DNA from: UBA7803 sp041686955
GTDB lineage: Bacteria; Pseudomonadota; Gammaproteobacteria; Pseudomonadales; Azotimanducaceae
Reading direction: 5' to 3'
Length of the DNA: 7,210 bases
Assembly (NCBI GenBank): GCA_041686955.1
Contig: JAWLCV010000127.1
Span: 1-7,210, forward strand
Of the stretch, positions 4,615 through 7,210 are shown piece by piece (position 1 is the first letter of the stretch; each line of letters opens with the position of its first letter). Below the pieces are notes generated by a model. That model saw nothing but the letters and a program-made list of their open reading frames with translations, was not told where the DNA came from and did no database searches. A program made the translations under genes and the position numbers.

Positions 4615-5848
4615 TCTGGGCCTGCGCCACCGACGCCTTCACCACCGGAATCTCGTGGTCGGCGAGCGGCGCCATGCGCTGTTTGCGCTCCAGGGCAGCC
4701 TCCAGGTATGGCGCCAGATCCCGTGCCTTCTGCGCCTCGCGCTCCTCGCGCCCCGCCGCGAACTGCGGCATCACCTCCGCGGCGAACAGCTCCAGCGATT
4801 CGCAGATGTGCTGGTGCCGATTGCGCCCGGCCTGCTGCATCAGAATCACCTGATCCACCCCCGACTCCTGCATGGATGACAGATGCCGGATGAGATCCTC
4901 GGGCGTGCCGATGCCCGGCGCGTGGGCGAACTGGGTGGGGTCGTCGGCCTCGGCCAGGCGCACCAGCTCGTCGGTCTTGCCCTCGCGCAGCGCCTGGAAG
5001 TCCTGCCAGAGTCGGGTACGCCCCGGCACCGTGTCCCGGGCCACCAGCGCCTGCAGCGCGTAGCCGAAGAACTCGAAGCCCTCCTGCCCCCGGCGGATGG
5101 CTTCGCCGCGGTCGTGGTGGAGCGAGAAGGACGACACCATGGCGATGTTGGCATTGACGCTGTGACCGATGGGCACGCACGCGTCGCTTTTGATGATGTC
5201 GTAGTAGATCTCGCTCCAGGCCCGCGCTTCCTCGGGATCCACGAAGGAAAAGGCCAGCGCCCCCACCCCCAGGCTCGCCGCCACCTTGATGGTGTCGCGG
5301 TTGGTGCAGGCCATCCACATGGGCGGGTGCGGCTGCTGCAGTGGCTTGGGAAGCACGTTGCGGCACGGCATGGAGAAGAACTCGCCCTCGAACCCCGGGT
5401 ACGGCTCCAGCACCATCATGTTGGCGATCTGCTCCGCCGCCTCGATGGCCATGGCGCGCTTGGTCTTCGCCGGGATGCCGAATCCGCCCAGCTCGAGCCG
5501 GGTGGCGCCCTCCCCGAAGCCGAAGTCAACGCGGCCGTCGGACAAGAGATCCAGGGTCGCCAGACACTCGGCCGTGCGCGCCGGATGGTTGTAGTTGGGG
5601 ATCACCTGACGAATGCCGTGCCCCAGGCGGATGTTGCGGGTCCGGCCGGCCGCCGTGGCCAGGAACACTTCGGGCGCCGACGAGTGCGAGTACTCGTCCA
5701 GGAAGTGGTGCTCCACTTCCCAGGCGTAATCGATTCCGAGCCGGTCTGCGAGGACCACCTGCTCCAGCGCCTCGTGAAACAGCCGATGCTCGTCCCCCTT
5801 CTGCCACGGCTTGGGTAGCTGCAGCTCGTAGAACACGCCGAATCTCAC
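4577..5848 (-). CDS. LLM-class flavin-dependent monooxygenase (luciferase-like)
   Basis: The 423-residue protein is a bacterial-luciferase-like monooxygenase: a TIM barrel that uses reduced flavin supplied by a reductase and oxygen to oxidise an organic substrate, which cannot be told from sequence. It starts MRFGVFYELQLPKPWQKGDE, and has the hallmark VEHHF (45-49, in WEVEHHFLDEYSHSSAPE), then RNIRLGHGIRQVIPNYNHPA (71-90), LDLLSDGRVDFGFGEG (99-114) and PHPPMWMACTNRDTIKVAA (173-191). After the barrel (about residue 365) a charged helical tail of some 55 residues follows, ending in a serine/proline/arginine stretch. The start is GTG at 5848, with GGGAGG (complement of 5854-5859) 5 bases upstream. 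It is transcribed alone; a flavin reductase is not in the window. Its last codons overlap the kinase gene by 38 bp on the opposite strand. Confidence 0.93.
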   Translation of the reverse strand: MRFGVFYELQLPKPWQKGDEHRLFHEALEQVVLADRLGIDYAWEVEHHFLDEYSHSSAPEVFLATAAGRTRNIRLGHGIRQVIPNYNHPARTAECLATLDLLSDGRVDFGFGEGATRLELGGFGIPAKTKRAMAIEAAEQIANMMVLEPYPGFEGEFFSMPCRNVLPKPLQQPHPPMWMACTNRDTIKVAASLGVGALAFSFVDPEEARAWSEIYYDIIKSDACVPIGHSVNANIAMVSSFSLHHDRGEAIRRGQEGFEFFGYALQALVARDTVPGRTRLWQDFQALREGKTDELVRLAEADDPTQFAHAPGIGTPEDLIRHLSSMQESGVDQVILMQQAGRNRHQHICESLELFAAEVMPQFAAGREEREAQKARDLAPYLEAALERKQRMAPLADHEIPVVKASVAQAQINRSSSVPPRRG

Positions 5849-5972
5849 CTGAACCTCCCATCCCCGAACGACGCCCCCGAGCTTAGCCAGTTGCCCGGGC
5901 GAAAGCGACGCCGGGTGTCGAAAAATTTTTCACCCACAATCAAGAAAGTGCCACTAACCCGTTGATTTCAAG
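5849..5972. other. Intergenic region upstream of the monooxygenase gene
   Basis: This part of the 332-base gap has no gene. It holds the monooxygenase ribosome binding site and an AT-tract palindrome GAAAAATTTTTC at 5920-5931 inside the arms GGGTG (5913-5917) and CACCC (5931-5935). Such an A-tract in GC-rich DNA suggests bent DNA or a promoter UP element. A CGAC (5906-5909)/GTCG (5917-5920) pair is also possible. No clear -35/-10 pair for the monooxygenase was found on the minus strand. Confidence 0.55.
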
Positions 5973-5990
5973 GATATCGGCTGGTACCTT
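5962..5990 (+). promoter_or_regulatory. Candidate promoter for the structured RNA upstream of the desulfhydrase gene
   Basis: TTGATT at 5962-5967 (4 of 6 matches to TTGACA) is followed after 17 bases by TACCTT at 5985-5990 (3 of 6 matches to TATAAT). Transcription would start near 5997. The AAAAATTTTT tract at 5921-5930 is upstream but too far to be a standard UP element. If the RNA instead starts upstream of the first hairpin (5973-6003), a different promoter is needed and I do not see one. Confidence 0.25.
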
Positions 5991-6129
5991 ACCCGCCGAT
6001 CTCGCCCTGCCGGCAAACGTCGGACTGCCGAGTTCGGGGGACGCGCTTCGCGCTTGAACGGAACCAGGAATGCCCGGAGAACAACCATAACAACGGGCTG
6101 GATTTGAGCCGCCTTCGGGCGGCTTTTTG
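5973..6129 (+). ncRNA. Candidate structured small RNA or regulatory leader ending in an intrinsic terminator
   Basis: Five stem-loops follow one another on the plus strand. Hairpin 1: ATCGGC (5976-5981) with GCCGAT (5995-6000), extendable past one mismatch. Hairpin 2: CGGCA (6011-6015) with TGCCG (6026-6030), loop containing CGGAC. Hairpin 3: GTTC (6032-6035) with GAAC (6056-6059), enclosing GCGC/GCGC (6043-6046, 6050-6053). Hairpin 4: GCCCG (6072-6076) with CGGGC (6094-6098). Hairpin 5 is the terminator. No plus-strand gene lies between 4614 and here, so the terminator must end either a free-standing RNA or a leader of the desulfhydrase gene 51 bases further on. Six GGA triplets (6022, 6039, 6060, 6067, 6076, 6100), some in loops or single-stranded, recall Csr/Rsm sponge RNAs, but no family match is claimed. 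It is not tRNA, tmRNA, 4.5S RNA, RNase P RNA or a riboswitch that I recognise. Confidence 0.38.
6107..6128 (+). terminator. Strong intrinsic terminator with UUCG loop
   Basis: AGCCGCC (6107-6113) pairs with GGCGGCT (6118-6124) around TTCG (6114-6117); the loop is closed by C-G, giving the extra-stable cUUCGg tetraloop. Five T residues follow (6124-6128). It is oriented to stop plus-strand transcription. Its upstream arm can alternatively pair: AGCC (6107-6110) with GGCT (6096-6099). Confidence 0.88.
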
Positions 6130-6145
6130 TTGCCGCCGAATCGCG

Positions 6146-6151
6146 TACAGT
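6146..6151 (+). promoter_or_regulatory. Weak -10-like element before the desulfhydrase gene
   Basis: TACAGT matches TATAAT at 4 of 6 positions and would start an RNA near 6158, about 23 bases before the ATG at 6181. No acceptable -35 is present 16-18 bases upstream, where the terminator T-run lies. Without a promoter here, the gene would depend on read-through of the terminator. Confidence 0.2.
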
Positions 6152-6180
6152 GGAGCTTCGCTGCGGCTCGAGACGCTTTC

Positions 6181-7209
6181 ATGAATCACCACTGGATCAC
6201 CGACGCACCGCGCATCCCGCTGGGCTTCCTGCCGACCCCGCTCACCCCCCTCGACCGCCTGTCGGAAGAGCTCGGCGGGCCGCGGATCTGGCTCAAGCGC
6301 GACGACTGCACGGGGCTCGCCACCGGCGGCAACAAAACCCGGAAGCTCGAGTACCTGTTGGCCCACGCGCGCGCCGAGCAGGCCGACGCGGTGGTGACCT
6401 TCGGCGCCGTGCAATCCAATCATGCCCGGCAGACGGCTGCAGCGTGCGCGGCCCTCGGCCTCCCCTGCCACCTGCTCCTCGCCCGCAAGGTTCCCTGGCA
6501 CCACCCCCGCTACGACACCGGCGGAAACGTGCTGCTGGACCGACTTCTGGGGGCGCAGGTCCATCTGGTAGAGCCTGGGGAGATGCCGGCGCGCCGGGCG
6601 GAGCTGCTGCGCACGCTGGACGCCCAGGGCTCGCTGCCGTACGTCATTCCCGTGGGGGGATCCAGCGCCGTGGGGGCCATGGGCTACGCCCGCTGCGCCA
6701 TGGAGCTGCTCGAGCAGAGCGAGGCCCTGGGGTTCGCGCTCACCGACGTGATGCACGCGTCGTCGAGCGCCGGCACCCAGGCGGGCCTGCTGTGCGGCTT
6801 CGCCGGTCTGCTCGCCGAGGACGACCGGCGGCGGACACCGCCCCGGGTGCACGGCATCAACGTTTCGGAGCCGGATCCATCCGATTTGCACCGGGCCGTG
6901 CTCACCCTGGCGCAGGCGGTGGTGCAGCAGCGGGGCCTGGACGTGTCGATCCAACCCGAGGACGTTCGCGTGGACCATCGCTTTCTCGGGGACGCCTACG
7001 GCGTGCCGACGCCGGCCACCGTGGAAGCGATCCGCCTGCTCGGCCGCACCGAAGGCGTCCTGCTGGACCCGGTCTATTCGGGCAAGGGCTTCTCGGCACT
7101 CGTGGAACGCGTGCGCCGGGGTGAGTTCCAGGGGGTCGACGACCTGGTGTTCGTGCACACGGGCGGAACCGCCTCTCTGGCCGTCTACGACGACGCCTTC
7201 GACAGCTAG
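6181..7209 (+). CDS. dcyD: D-cysteine desulfhydrase (PLP-dependent, DcyD type)
   Basis: The 342-residue protein belongs to the ACC deaminase/D-cysteine desulfhydrase branch of fold-type II PLP enzymes and most likely converts D-cysteine to pyruvate, sulfide and ammonia in the cytoplasm. Seen in order: FLPTPLTPLDRL (16-27), WLKRDD (37-42), the PLP lysine K52 in GGNKTRKLEYL, QSNHARQTAA (78-87) with the Ser-Asn-His of DcyD instead of the Ser-Asn-Gln of ACC deaminase, YVIPVGGSSAVGAMGY (154-169), the phosphate loop SSSAGTQAG (194-202) and LLDPVYSGKG (294-303). Two positions known to separate the activities are S300 (Glu in ACC deaminase) and T327 in HTGG (Leu in ACC deaminase); both are of the desulfhydrase kind. 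The ATG at 6181 fits the family start although no good ribosome binding site precedes it. The stop TAG at 7207-7209 is complete. The gene lies 52 bases after a strong terminator, so it needs its own promoter or read-through. Confidence 0.9.
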   Translation: MNHHWITDAPRIPLGFLPTPLTPLDRLSEELGGPRIWLKRDDCTGLATGGNKTRKLEYLLAHARAEQADAVVTFGAVQSNHARQTAAACAALGLPCHLLLARKVPWHHPRYDTGGNVLLDRLLGAQVHLVEPGEMPARRAELLRTLDAQGSLPYVIPVGGSSAVGAMGYARCAMELLEQSEALGFALTDVMHASSSAGTQAGLLCGFAGLLAEDDRRRTPPRVHGINVSEPDPSDLHRAVLTLAQAVVQQRGLDVSIQPEDVRVDHRFLGDAYGVPTPATVEAIRLLGRTEGVLLDPVYSGKGFSALVERVRRGEFQGVDDLVFVHTGGTASLAVYDDAFDS

Positions 7210-7210
7210 T

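Noticed and set aside
4883..5818. 311-codon plus-strand frame antisense to the monooxygenase
   Set aside because: It is covered wholly by a clear luciferase-family gene on the other strand and its His/Arg/Val-rich peptide shows no domain.
5938..5953. Sigma-54-like promoter on the minus strand (TGGCAC ... TTGAT) before the monooxygenase
   Set aside because: The -24 box TGGCAC is perfect, but the -12 box is TTGA rather than TTGC and the spacing is one base short, which sigma-54 does not tolerate.
6070..6090. Leader peptide MPGEQP between hairpins 3 and 4
   Set aside because: Six codons with no cysteine or serine run, and the AGGA directly abuts the ATG, so it is unlikely to be a ribosome-controlled attenuator peptide.
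6127..6180. Upstream TTG start for the desulfhydrase, adding 18 residues
   Set aside because: The TTG lies in the terminator T-run, and the family N-terminus begins after the ATG at 6181.
5989..7158. 389-codon minus-strand frame antisense to the desulfhydrase
   Set aside because: It is the complement of a well-conserved PLP enzyme gene and also crosses the terminator and hairpin region.

Overview
The window is high-GC (well above 60%) bacterial chromosome, densely packed and using both strands. The gene content (serine acetyltransferase of the E. coli CysE type, NAD kinase N-terminus of the pseudomonad type, FrnE-like DsbA protein, YbaN/DUF454 protein, DcyD-type desulfhydrase) points to a gammaproteobacterium. 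Genus cannot be fixed from sequence alone; a halophilic or sulfur-oxidising Ectothiorhodospiraceae-like lineage is only a guess. I see no insertion sequence, integrase, tRNA, rRNA, CRISPR array or toxin-antitoxin pair. This looks like core and lineage-specific chromosome rather than an island.

Layout. Positions 1-85 (minus) are the first 28 codons of a probable NAD kinase. It is divergent from cysE (254-1096, plus) across a GC-rich gap holding an exact 12-bp tandem duplication. cysE meets a cytoplasmic DsbA/FrnE-like oxidoreductase (1093-1731, minus) tail to tail, the two stop codons overlapping. Upstream of that on the minus strand lie an uncharacterised 271-residue protein with a Cys-x3-Cys motif and a C-terminal coiled coil (1803-2618), then two very small genes (2737-2838 and 2880-3089). 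A roughly 300-base gene-poor stretch (3090-3387) carries two clean inverted repeats. On the plus strand a DUF454 membrane protein (3388-3681) and a PfkB/adenosine-kinase-like kinase (3694-4614) form a tight pair. The kinase overlaps, tail to tail by 38 bp, a luciferase-like flavin monooxygenase (4577-5848, minus). A 332-base intergenic region follows (5849-6180) with a run of hairpins ending in a strong intrinsic terminator. Last is a complete D-cysteine desulfhydrase gene (6181-7209, plus), which ends one base before the window edge.

How the genes relate. CysE makes O-acetylserine for cysteine synthesis and the last gene degrades D-cysteine to pyruvate, sulfide and ammonia, so both ends touch cysteine chemistry, but they are 5 kb apart and not an operon. 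The DsbA-like protein fits a general thiol-redox theme. The rest look independent.

Most worth a second look: (1) the candidate structured small RNA or leader at about 5973-6129, with five hairpins in series, six GGA triplets and a UUCG-capped terminator but no plus-strand gene in front; (2) CysE lacking the C-terminal tail that docks the cysteine synthase; (3) the uncharacterised Cys/coiled-coil protein with its two small neighbours. No obviously new multi-gene system is evident.
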